From contig JAGQUT010000006.1 of the NCBI GenBank assembly GCA_020438355.1, positions 1 through 64,000 on the forward strand: DNA of 64,000 nt, given 5' to 3'. The notes under the pieces were generated by a model, which saw only the letters and a program-made list of their open reading frames with translations, had not been told where the DNA came from and did no database searches. Position 1 is the first letter of the stretch. Every line of letters begins with the position of its first letter. Source of the stretch: Solirubrobacterales bacterium. Lineage in GTDB: Bacteria; Actinomycetota; Thermoleophilia; Solirubrobacterales; 70-9. Shown here one piece after another: positions 51,402 through 58,367 of the stretch. The position numbers were made by a program, and so were the translations under genes.

Positions 51402-51956
51402 TCAGGCAGCCACCCGCTCCAGTATCCGGGCGTCCCCCTGAGAAACGAATCGGGCCGGGTAGTCGTTTCCAGGGAGACCGGCTGATAGTGCCGAATTAAA
51501 GAGGATGTCGTCCTGCTGGAAGTATTGACTTAGTTGCTTCTTCCTAAATGACCGGCTGTGGTCAACAAGGAAAGGCGTGATCGTGAATCTTCCGATTGAG
51601 ATCGGACGCTGGTCTTCCAGATGGCCGCTGAGCTCGAACCCTGGCTGTCTGCGATTGAAGAATGCTGCCTCGTCGATGATTGCCTTTGCGGCTTCGCCCA
51701 TGTAAATCGGGACTCTCGGCGAGACCAGGTCAGCGAGGCCGTAGTGGTCAGGGTGCCCATGGGTAATGACGAGCCCCTTCAGCGTTCCATCTCCGTCTGA
51801 CCATATTCCGGGCACGTCGGGTTGAAGGTCACGGTAAGCGACCTTGTCCAGTGTGAGTGGCAGGCCCGCTTCGAGAACCAGCCGGTCCCCTTCGACTTCG
51901 AGTTCAATGACTGCTCCCCCAATCTCAGCAGCCCCTCGATGAATCCTCACCCTCAA
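51402..51956 (-). CDS. truncated MBL-fold hydrolase (RNase J-like N-terminus)
   Basis: A 184-residue frame. The N-terminal ~140 residues are a good MBL domain of the RNase J/beta-CASP-like type: R-I-H-R-G-A-A-E-I-G-G, the metal motif T-H-G-H-P-D-H-Y-G and T-P-F-L-V-D-H-S. After V-D-H-S the conserved continuation (metal Asp, beta-CASP region) is replaced by an unrelated ~45-residue end. Relatives are over 400 residues long. It is probably a non-functional remnant produced by recombination or a frameshift. A 3' relic of a similar gene is at 47726. Confidence 0.65.
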   Translation of the reverse strand: MRVRIHRGAAEIGGAVIELEVEGDRLVLEAGLPLTLDKVAYRDLQPDVPGIWSDGDGTLKGLVITHGHPDHYGLADLVSPRVPIYMGEAAKAIIDEAAFFNRRQPGFELSGHLEDQRPISIGRFTITPFLVDHSRSFRKKQLSQYFQQDDILFNSALSAGLPGNDYPARFVSQGDARILERVAA

Positions 51957-52046
51957 GTCAACAACCTATCTCGCGACCGATGAGCGGGTTCTGGTCGTGG
52001 CAGTCAACCCGAGCGTCGCATCGGACCACAGCGCACACTTCGGCTC

Positions 52047-52421
52047 TCAGGACGCCTGCCGGCCTCGGTACCCGGCGGTGGCCAGAACACTCTCATTGGC
52101 CAGTTGCTCCTGAACTAAGCGGAGGGCCGCTTCTGTACCGAGCTCGTCGGCGCACAAATCGAAATACGCGGCAAAGTCCTCAACTTCCTCATTGGGTGCC
52201 AGATCAGTGCCCCAATCGGGGAATCCCTCCATGAGCCGGCCATCAGCCCAGATTCCGGCGAGGATCGCGCCCGCGGCAACCGGGCAGACTCCTCCGTTGG
52301 GTCGGCTGTCGTAGACGCCAGCTTCGATGTCGAACCATCCGCTTCGGAGGGCCCGATAGATCCAAACCTTTGGTCTCGGAGGGAGGTTGCGTGTCGCGTC
52401 GATTAGGTGAATCTCGAACAT
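52047..52421 (-). CDS. hypothetical protein
   Basis: A 124-residue soluble acidic protein with one Cys-containing stretch (G-G-V-C-P-V-A-A-G-A-I-L) and D-W-G-T-D-L-A-P-N-E-E-V-E-D-F. Predicted helical C-terminus. No family recognised. It lies about 90 bases downstream of the nuclease-like gene on the same strand and may be the third gene of that transcription unit. Confidence 0.55.
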   Translation of the reverse strand: MFEIHLIDATRNLPPRPKVWIYRALRSGWFDIEAGVYDSRPNGGVCPVAAGAILAGIWADGRLMEGFPDWGTDLAPNEEVEDFAAYFDLCADELGTEAALRLVQEQLANESVLATAGYRGRQAS

Positions 52422-52512
52422 GAACTAGTCGGAGGGTCGTGGCTCGAGCGTGGACCTGACAACCAACTCGCGGGAGGATCATCGTTGCACGGAAGAGGCC
52501 ACGGGATGAGCG

Positions 52513-53580
52513 CTAAATGTTCAGCGATCCGTTCCGACAGGCGCAGCTCATTCGGTGGAGCTGATCGATCCTTGAGAGGTGCTCGTCTAGGTCGCTACCG
52601 CCCAGTTCGTGTTTCTTGAGTTGTGTTGGGCTCACGATGAGGGGTTCTACGTTGTTTGGCCAATCGATCAGGTCACCGTGGTAGTCGAGGAAGCATTCGT
52701 CGTCGAACACGAGCATCGCTGCTTGCTTGCAGCGTCCGATCTCAACGGCGCGGCTCAGGTTTCGCAGGTCCTTGGCTATGCCACCTTTCGGGTCCGTTGC
52801 TCGTTTGAGTAGTTCACCAGTCTTGGTCCAGCGTCCGGACTTGAGCCACTTGGCTTCGATGAAAAGGCTGTGCTGCCAGGTGCGAAACGCTGCTTGTGTT
52901 TCTGTGCTCTCTTCGAGTCCGTTCAGATCCGAGACGACCAGGTCGATTGCCTGTCTGGAGTCGCTGTCTGGTGAGTAGTCGGCACGCATCGCCCTGTTGA
53001 TCTTGAACTCGGTGTGCACTGAGTTGGGGAATTCTTTTTCCAGTTCGATGGCAAGCCGAAGCACACAGTCTTGTTCGGACCAGATCATTGGTCCGTAGAA
53101 GTTCCTTGGGTCCTTCTGGTTCGTCCACCCGTAGTACCGGAAGCCACCCCAAACGGCGTAACCCTCCAGAACGCGAAGATACGCCGACCGCAAGCCACCG
53201 GAAACGTCGTCCCCGGGGCTCGGAGGATCTGATTTCGGCATGTACCCGCCAGCGCTGACAGCATGCTGGGATGCCTGCTGCGCTATTGCGAACCTGTGAG
53301 CCGCGTCGATCAGATCACGGACCGGGGACGGAAGCTCGTTATCCGGCAGCTGTTCAAGCAGTCTGATCTTTGCGGCTTCGTCGATATCGGGGTTGTTGAG
53401 GATCTGGCCAGCCGGGCCTAGTGCGGCTTCCTGGCTGCGCGCCCATATCTCGACTGCCTGTCTCGCCTCGATCAGCGCGTTTCGGCCTTCAAGTAGATCT
53501 AGCGCGAACTGCGGGAGATCGAAATCTGGATCGGGATGGACAACTCCTTTGGCGATCTCAAACCCGGGCTCTTCGTTCAC
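52513..53580 (-). CDS. PD-(D/E)XK nuclease-like protein
   Basis: A 355-residue protein. The N-terminal ~170 residues are helical, with no known domain. The middle holds a plausible restriction-endonuclease-like core: S-E-Q-D-C-V-L-R-L-A-I-E-L-E-K-E, H-T-E-F-K-I (Glu191), A-I-D-L-V-V (Asp213) and F-I-E-A-K-W (Glu242, Lys244), i.e. E...D...ExK in correct order and strand context. I start at GTG 53580, whose first base is the last base of the upstream TAG; an ATG at 53616 overlaps that gene by 37 bases. Coupling to a winged-helix gene suggests a regulated nuclease or defence gene. Family unknown. Confidence 0.65.
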   Translation of the reverse strand: MNEEPGFEIAKGVVHPDPDFDLPQFALDLLEGRNALIEARQAVEIWARSQEAALGPAGQILNNPDIDEAAKIRLLEQLPDNELPSPVRDLIDAAHRFAIAQQASQHAVSAGGYMPKSDPPSPGDDVSGGLRSAYLRVLEGYAVWGGFRYYGWTNQKDPRNFYGPMIWSEQDCVLRLAIELEKEFPNSVHTEFKINRAMRADYSPDSDSRQAIDLVVSDLNGLEESTETQAAFRTWQHSLFIEAKWLKSGRWTKTGELLKRATDPKGGIAKDLRNLSRAVEIGRCKQAAMLVFDDECFLDYHGDLIDWPNNVEPLIVSPTQLKKHELGGSDLDEHLSRIDQLHRMSCACRNGSLNI

Positions 53581-54023
53581 TATGACCCCACTTTCGCTGA
53601 TGCCTCTTTCACCCATTCAGCAACTTCTGGGGTCATTCGGTGCTCGACCTGGCTGCCGTCCGCAATATCTCTGGACTCCCACGGCTTCACGCCCCCGTAG
53701 CGATTGGTGGCCCGCCGGCTGAATGTGCTCAGGTATGCCCCGACAGTGCCGCGCTTTTCGCCGAGTGCCTTGGCGATCTCTCTTGTGGTCTGCCATTCCC
53801 CGGCGTGATCTGCCAGGTACAGCATCAATTGCTCGTGTGACTCCTTGCTTTCGCGGTACATGCGAGCCACGAGCTCTTTCGTCAACGCGGGGGCAGGCGG
53901 TGCGTTTTCCGCGTCTGAAATCTCTGCGTCCTCGCGTTCCAGGCGCGAGATCAGTTCATAGACCCGGGTGACATAGCGGGCGGGAACCTGTACTGCGATG
54001 AAGTCCGTTGAAGCGTCTGACAT
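53580..54023 (-). CDS. winged-helix DNA-binding protein, partner of the nuclease-like gene
   Basis: A 147-residue protein. A coiled-coil-like charged segment (~20-70) precedes a winged helix (~75-110) with W-Q-T-T-R-E-I-A-K-A-L-G-E-K-R-G-T-V-G-A-Y-L as the helix-turn-helix. The C-terminus contains Y-G-G-V-K-P-W. The stop overlaps the start of the nuclease-like gene by one base, so the two are one unit. Upstream (54024-54259) is an AT-rich divergent promoter region shared with the HTH gene on the other strand. It could target the nuclease to DNA or repress the unit. Confidence 0.65.
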   Translation of the reverse strand: MSDASTDFIAVQVPARYVTRVYELISRLEREDAEISDAENAPPAPALTKELVARMYRESKESHEQLMLYLADHAGEWQTTREIAKALGEKRGTVGAYLSTFSRRATNRYGGVKPWESRDIADGSQVEHRMTPEVAEWVKEASAKVGS

Positions 54024-54259
54024 GAGGGTTCTCCTTGTTCTTGTTGTTTTCCAAGGGCCATATTAGCACACAAATAGAGCCACAAAAAACTTTTTAGGGT
54101 CCAAAACACCCACGGAGCTTTCGCGAGGGAGTAGGTGCGTGCACTTCGGACTCTGCGAATCCCCTTTCCATAGCCATCTCATGGGTATCGAGGGTCGTTT
54201 TCGGGTTGGACGGAAAATCCGTGCTGAGGTATGTGGAAACCCTTTCGAAGGAGATTTCC

Positions 54260-54838
54260 ATGACCAAGGCACAGCGAGTAGAGCGAGATTTCTTCATCAA
54301 GCTGATGGACATGCGTGGCGCATCACAACGGCGGATCGCCGAGACGTACGGGATCACGGACCGGCAGGTGCGTCGCATCCTGAAAAGGTGGGCCGAAAGC
54401 CCGTACAGGCGCGACACGGAGGGTGCCTACGAAGAAGTGTTGCGCGTCCTTGAGCTCGTCAAGGAAGACATGGAGGCGCTCGGGATCAAAGCTGACCAGG
54501 CCTCGCCGATGGAGAGCCTGATCATCCTTGGACGAAGGGTCGATCTGATCATCAAGAGCTTTAAGGTGCTCAACGATCTCGGCATTAACTTCGATGGGGT
54601 TCTGGACCACGTCTACGGGAGTCCAATCAAAGACCCCGATCTCATCCGTGACGTAAACGGCGCGATCCGCGAGGTCCTCACGGAGCACGGAGTTGACCGC
54701 ATCGTGATCGAAAAGGCCCTTCATGCCGGCCTGGACAAGTATGCGGACTGGGGTGTCCCGGTGCCTCGAGTCAAGGTAGATTGGACAGAAATGTCCGAGC
54801 GGCTCGCAAAAGTGGAGGCCGGACACGAATCCCAGTAA
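54260..54838 (+). CDS. helix-turn-helix protein, terminase-small-subunit or regulator type
   Basis: A 192-residue protein. ATG 54260 is six bases after CGAAGGAGA; the longer frame from 54206 is less likely. Residues ~17-42 form a homeodomain-like HTH (A-S-Q-R-R-I-A-E-T-Y-G-I-T-D-R-Q-V-R-R-I-L-K-R-W). The rest is helical and acidic (E-E-V-L-R-V-L-E-L-V-K-E-D-M-E-A-L). It is the last gene of the island and divergent from the winged-helix/nuclease pair. Regulator of that pair, or a phage-derived small terminase-like protein, are both possible. Confidence 0.65.
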   Translation: MTKAQRVERDFFIKLMDMRGASQRRIAETYGITDRQVRRILKRWAESPYRRDTEGAYEEVLRVLELVKEDMEALGIKADQASPMESLIILGRRVDLIIKSFKVLNDLGINFDGVLDHVYGSPIKDPDLIRDVNGAIREVLTEHGVDRIVIEKALHAGLDKYADWGVPVPRVKVDWTEMSERLAKVEAGHESQ

Positions 54839-54840
54839 TA

Positions 54841-54895
54841 ATGTCCGCTTTTTGCCCTTTCCGCGGACATTTCTTCATCCCAATGCAGGGATGAA
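54841..54895 (+). terminator. double hairpin after the HTH gene
   Basis: ATGTCCGC (54841-54848) pairs with GCGGACAT (54863-54870) and is followed by TTCTTC. A second stem, TTCATCCC (54874-54881) with GGGATGAA (54888-54895), follows. The first starts two bases after the gene's TAA, so termination is the likely role. Confidence 0.55.
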
Positions 54896-54970
54896 TCGCT
54901 CAAAGCAGACCACCGTATGAACCCCTGAAAGAACCGCTCAACCAGGCCGACACCGCGGCCAGGGGCATCC

Positions 54971-55013
54971 TCTACGAAACCAAAGGTCACAGGTTCGAAT
55001 CCTGTCGGGCGCG
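54971..55013 (+). repeat. attachment-site repeat 3 (attR, right island boundary)
   Basis: Forty-three bases identical to the tRNA-Arg 3' half, without the 5' half. After it the sequence returns to chromosome-like composition. It is the outermost copy, so recombination with repeat 0 would excise the whole island and leave an intact tRNA. Confidence 0.87.
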
Positions 55014-55142
55014 TTCAGTTTGCGCTTTGTGCCGAGGAATCTCGAAGGCTTGAAGACTCACTTGGTGGTTCCTGACGCTTGTGTTTCCCCCCAGCTTCCG
55101 ATAGCGTCGTCTACCGGTACAGAGGGAATACGTTAGGGGAAA

Positions 55143-55703
55143 GTGGATACTCGACAGGCCGCACCACTGGTGCGCCTCATCAAGATGGTCGGCTTGTGGT
55201 TTTCTTGCCTGCTTCTCTTCGCGCTGGCCGTTTCCGGGCGGGCTGAGGCCAAGACCCAGGTGATCACGAAGAAGACGGCTCCGATCACGGTCAGTCCGTA
55301 TCAGGTGGCTCTCCAGAACCCGGATGTTCCACCCCCAGTCGCCCCGAATCTCGAGGGCTACATCACGAACATGTCGGTCGACGTGGTTGATGTCAAGACA
55401 GGCAAGCCGGTTCCGATCAGGCGGATCATGCTCCACCACATCGTGTTCTTGAACTTTGGCGCCCCGGGCGCGCGCCGGGTTGATGCGTTCTACGGGGACG
55501 GTGAGGAACGCGCGAAGATGATCCTGCCGAAGGGATACGGGTACCCGATCCACCCGAACGAGCAGTGGGGGTGGGTCTGGATGCTGATGAATCACCAGTC
55601 AGTATTGGACCAGGTGAGGATCCGGTACAAGATGACCGTTGTCACCGGCGAGAAGCTGAAGCCGGTCATTCCCCTCAACTTCGACACATCCCATGGCCGC
55701 TAG
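55143..55703 (+). CDS. secreted PHM-like protein, N-terminal part of a split gene
   Basis: A 186-residue frame: signal helix (V-G-L-W-F-S-C-L-L-L-F-A-L-A-V-S-G, cleavage near A-E-A-K), then a beta-rich domain with M-L-H-H-I-V-F-L-N, resembling the copper-binding H-H strand of PHM/DOMON-like monooxygenase domains. It stops at TAG 55701-55703 after S-H-G-R, but the same frame continues without a break as A-L-V-F-D-V-P-G-G-G into the next entry. So this and 55719-56522 are most likely one gene of ~459 codons interrupted by an amber codon. Confidence 0.7.
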   Translation: MDTRQAAPLVRLIKMVGLWFSCLLLFALAVSGRAEAKTQVITKKTAPITVSPYQVALQNPDVPPPVAPNLEGYITNMSVDVVDVKTGKPVPIRRIMLHHIVFLNFGAPGARRVDAFYGDGEERAKMILPKGYGYPIHPNEQWGWVWMLMNHQSVLDQVRIRYKMTVVTGEKLKPVIPLNFDTSHGR

Positions 55704-55718
55704 GCTCTCGTATTCGAC

Positions 55719-56522
55719 GTGCCCGGCGGGGGCAAACCGGGATCGTTGGACGTTCGCAGGATGAGTCGCGCCGCTCCGGTCTCGGGACGTCTGGTGGCCG
55801 GACTCGGGCATGTTCACGGAGGGGCCAAGGGTCTCGTTCTCTCCCAGACGGAATGCGAAAACCGGGCCCTCTACCGCTCCAGGCCGACCTGGGGCGCCAA
55901 GGATCACCCCTTCTACAAGGTGCGCCCGGTCCTCCACGAACCGGGGCCGATTAACATGAGTCAGTTCACATCAGTACGGGGAATCCCAATCGCAGAGGGC
56001 GAGAAGTTAACCCTCACTTCGCGCTACGACAACCAGTATCCGCACACCCGAGCGATGGGTCTGATGGTCGCCTACCTGGCACCCGATCCAAAGGTGACCA
56101 AAACGAGCTGCGCACCCCTGCCCAGGGACTACAAAGTGCTGAAGACGAAGGAGAAGGGCAGGAAGAAGGTCCCTCCACGGCAGATCAACATCTACGACTG
56201 GAACAGCAACGCCAAGGCGATCGAAGTGCCCGGGCCACGCGGTCCGATGCAGTACGCGAGCGGTGACACGACGGTCGTGGCCGACAACTTCGAGTTCGAA
56301 GCCGGCAACTTGACCCTGCCGCGGGGCTCGACAATTACCTGGTCATTCCCCGGAGACGTTCTACACAATGTCACCCTGGCCAACGGGCCGGAGGGCTTCT
56401 CGTCCGACCGTCTGTGGAAGGGCGGAACATTCAGCAAGAAGCTCACCAAGCCCGGCAACTACACGTTTTTCTGCGAACTCCACCCGGTCGGGATGATCGA
56501 GCGGGTTGTGGTCCGGAAGTAG
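55719..56522 (+). CDS. cupredoxin-domain C-terminal part of the split gene
   Basis: A 267-residue frame in phase with the preceding one; a GTG at 55719 could serve as a start but there is no signal peptide. Residues ~1-150 continue the PHM-like region (G-L-G-H-V-H-G-G, Y-P-H-T-R-A-M-G-L-M). The last ~85 residues are a plastocyanin-like cupredoxin with all four likely copper ligands: His in L-H-N-V-T-L, and Cys, His and Met in F-F-C-E-L-H-P-V-G-M. The natural product would be a secreted copper protein. Alone, this half would stay in the cytoplasm, so the gene is probably broken. Confidence 0.7.
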   Translation: MPGGGKPGSLDVRRMSRAAPVSGRLVAGLGHVHGGAKGLVLSQTECENRALYRSRPTWGAKDHPFYKVRPVLHEPGPINMSQFTSVRGIPIAEGEKLTLTSRYDNQYPHTRAMGLMVAYLAPDPKVTKTSCAPLPRDYKVLKTKEKGRKKVPPRQINIYDWNSNAKAIEVPGPRGPMQYASGDTTVVADNFEFEAGNLTLPRGSTITWSFPGDVLHNVTLANGPEGFSSDRLWKGGTFSKKLTKPGNYTFFCELHPVGMIERVVVRK

Positions 56523-56710
56523 GTCAGCGCTACCAAGGCCTCTGGCCGGCACGTTCGTCGGTGGGCTGATCGTCAGATCACGCATCCTGCGCGGTCGGGA
56601 GGCCAGGTCTGTATCGGTTTAGTGTGGAAGCGGATGACTTGTCAACCGAAATCGACTTGTGTTGAGGGTCCCCTGGGTGCTGCCCGGGTCAGGCTGAAAG
56701 CAGGCTGCCG

Positions 56711-57943
56711 ATGAATGCGTTGCCCAAACGCTGGCTGGAAGCGCTGCGGGTCAGCTTTGGTCTTCCGTCAGGACTGGCGATGCTGGCGGGGATCCTTCTC
56801 GGCCTGTCGCTCCCGGCCATAGATGACTGGCTCGGCTTTCAACTCCCCGCGCTGGCCTTTGATAGCCAGTCCTCCACCCGGAGCTTGCTGGAGACGATCG
56901 GCACTGCAACTGTTTCGGTCGCCGGGCTCAGCTTCTCGGTGACCATTGTTGCCCTTACTCTCGCTTCCTCACAGCTCAGCCCCAGAGTCCTGCGTACGTT
57001 TCGTGGTGATCGGCTGAGTCAGACGACACTCGCCCTGTTCCTGGGAACATTCGTCTACTGCCTCACCCTTCTGGTTCGGCTTGGAGTGACAAACGGCGGG
57101 AGAGAGGTGCCGGACCTGTCGGTCACCCTCGCGGTGCTGCTCGCGTTCAGTTCTTTCCTGACTTTCGCGTTTTTCATCGCCCACATCGTCAACATGCTCG
57201 AACCGTCGACCGTAGTTGACGGCATCTATCAGGATGGGGTCTCGCTAAGCGAGAACCGATACCCGTCCGGGCCGGGAGAACCGCAGGACTGTGAAGCGGC
57301 GCGGCGGGACGCCAGGAGCACCATGGGGAATGATCAACCAGGGGAAATCGTCTCGCCGAAATCCGGCTACCTCACCGTTGTTGATCTCGGTCACCTGGTC
57401 AGCTGTCTGCAGCATGGGGATGCCTTCGTAAAACAGGCCGTGCCAGTCGGAACCTATGTACTGCCAGGGCAGGTCCTGGCCGAAGTATGGGCTCGAGGGG
57501 AGAACCGGGAAGAGCTTCACGGGCGGGTGCTTGAGGCATTCGAACTCGGAAAGCAGCGGACCCTGGTCCAGGACACAGCCTTCTGTGTGCGACAGCTCGC
57601 CGATGTTGCCCTGAAGGGGCTCTCTCCCGGGATAAACGATCCGACGACTTCCGAAAACGCGATGGACGCAATGGCGTCGCTGCTCGTGACGTTCATCAAG
57701 TCCGAGACGCCCTGCGAAATCAGGGTTGACGACGAGGGCGTGCCCCGATTCCTGGCGCTTGCCCCGGACCTCAATGACCTGGTCAAGTTGGGCTTTGACC
57801 AGGTCGTCGTAGCGGCCAAAGGAAGCCCAGTCGTGATCTCGCGCCTGCTCCAGCTTCTGGAACACATCGAGACTCAGGCTCGAGCGAACGGAGTCCGCTG
57901 CGGCGAGACTGACCGCCAGCGTCGGGCCCTGCGGCGCGAGTAG
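56711..57943 (+). CDS. DUF2254 membrane protein
   Basis: A 410-residue protein with about four N-terminal hydrophobic helices (~18-36, ~65-88, ~105-128, ~140-165) and a cytoplasmic C-terminal domain. The pattern T-V-S-V-A-G-L-S-F-S-V-T-I-V-A-L-T-L-A-S-S-Q-L-S-P-R-V-L and the later S-P-G-I-N-D-P-T-T mark the DUF2254 family. Function is not established; some channel-like features have been suggested. No operon partner; the next genes are on the other strand. Confidence 0.87.
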   Translation: MNALPKRWLEALRVSFGLPSGLAMLAGILLGLSLPAIDDWLGFQLPALAFDSQSSTRSLLETIGTATVSVAGLSFSVTIVALTLASSQLSPRVLRTFRGDRLSQTTLALFLGTFVYCLTLLVRLGVTNGGREVPDLSVTLAVLLAFSSFLTFAFFIAHIVNMLEPSTVVDGIYQDGVSLSENRYPSGPGEPQDCEAARRDARSTMGNDQPGEIVSPKSGYLTVVDLGHLVSCLQHGDAFVKQAVPVGTYVLPGQVLAEVWARGENREELHGRVLEAFELGKQRTLVQDTAFCVRQLADVALKGLSPGINDPTTSENAMDAMASLLVTFIKSETPCEIRVDDEGVPRFLALAPDLNDLVKLGFDQVVVAAKGSPVVISRLLQLLEHIETQARANGVRCGETDRQRRALRRE

Positions 57944-58034
57944 TCGGCCTGACCTTCGTTTCGGCGGCGCGCATGGGGATCACGGCTATCGTGCGAAGCG
58001 ACAGGCTGTCGGACCTCAATCGTCGGAACGCGGT

Positions 58035-58289
58035 TCACCGTTCGACGTCCGAGTTGCCGATCACCCAATTTGCCACCCGTGCGAGGGGCCCCCGGCCAGC
58101 CGAAGTGCTGAGCTTGACGAAAACGACCAGAGCCAGAGTCGTGCCAAGCCCGCAGAGGATGCGCAGCCAAAGCGGACCTGAAACCCCGAAGCCGACGGTT
58201 ACTCCGATGCTGAGCAGCACCCCGAGCAACGTCACTCCCCCGGTGGTCAGGTTGAGGCTTCTTGAAGTGCGGGAATCGGAATCGCTCAC
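58035..58289 (-). CDS. small two-helix membrane protein
   Basis: An 84-residue protein with two hydrophobic helices (~14-34, ~38-60) and a short basic C-terminus. I chose the GTG at 58289, which has a perfect AGGAGG five bases before it; the longer frame to 58334 lacks such a site. Located 78 bases downstream of, and on the same strand as, the antiporter gene, so it may be co-transcribed. Function unknown. Confidence 0.6.
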   Translation of the reverse strand: MSDSDSRTSRSLNLTTGGVTLLGVLLSIGVTVGFGVSGPLWLRILCGLGTTLALVVFVKLSTSAGRGPLARVANWVIGNSDVER

Positions 58290-58367
58290 GTTGTCCTCCT
58301 GGTCAATGAGGCGGCCCTGTGGCAGTCCGCCCACGGGGGTTTGTTGGTGAGTACCCGATTACTCGCG

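Larger units (their letters stand above)
39470..55013. mobile_element. composite genomic island of three tandem modules at tRNA-Arg
   Basis: Four direct repeats of the tRNA-Arg 3' half divide 15.5 kb into modules of ~5.2 kb (39470-44676), ~3.3 kb (44677-47982) and ~7.0 kb (47983-55013). Module 1 has a tyrosine integrase; modules 2 and 3 have none, so they are either integrase-less passengers or decayed. Cargo is mostly large secreted proteins, two small secreted proteins, a decayed MBL gene and a regulator/nuclease locus. Base composition is visibly less GC-rich and codon choice less biased than in the flanks. A related 39-base left-end dyad follows repeats 0 and 2 at equal distance, suggesting two independent insertions of related elements. 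Confidence 0.82.

Noticed and set aside
44634-55013. tRNA-like sequences at 44634, 47937 and 54971 as possible extra tRNA-Arg genes
   Set aside because: All lack the acceptor 5' strand, D arm and half of the anticodon arm; they are attachment-site copies.
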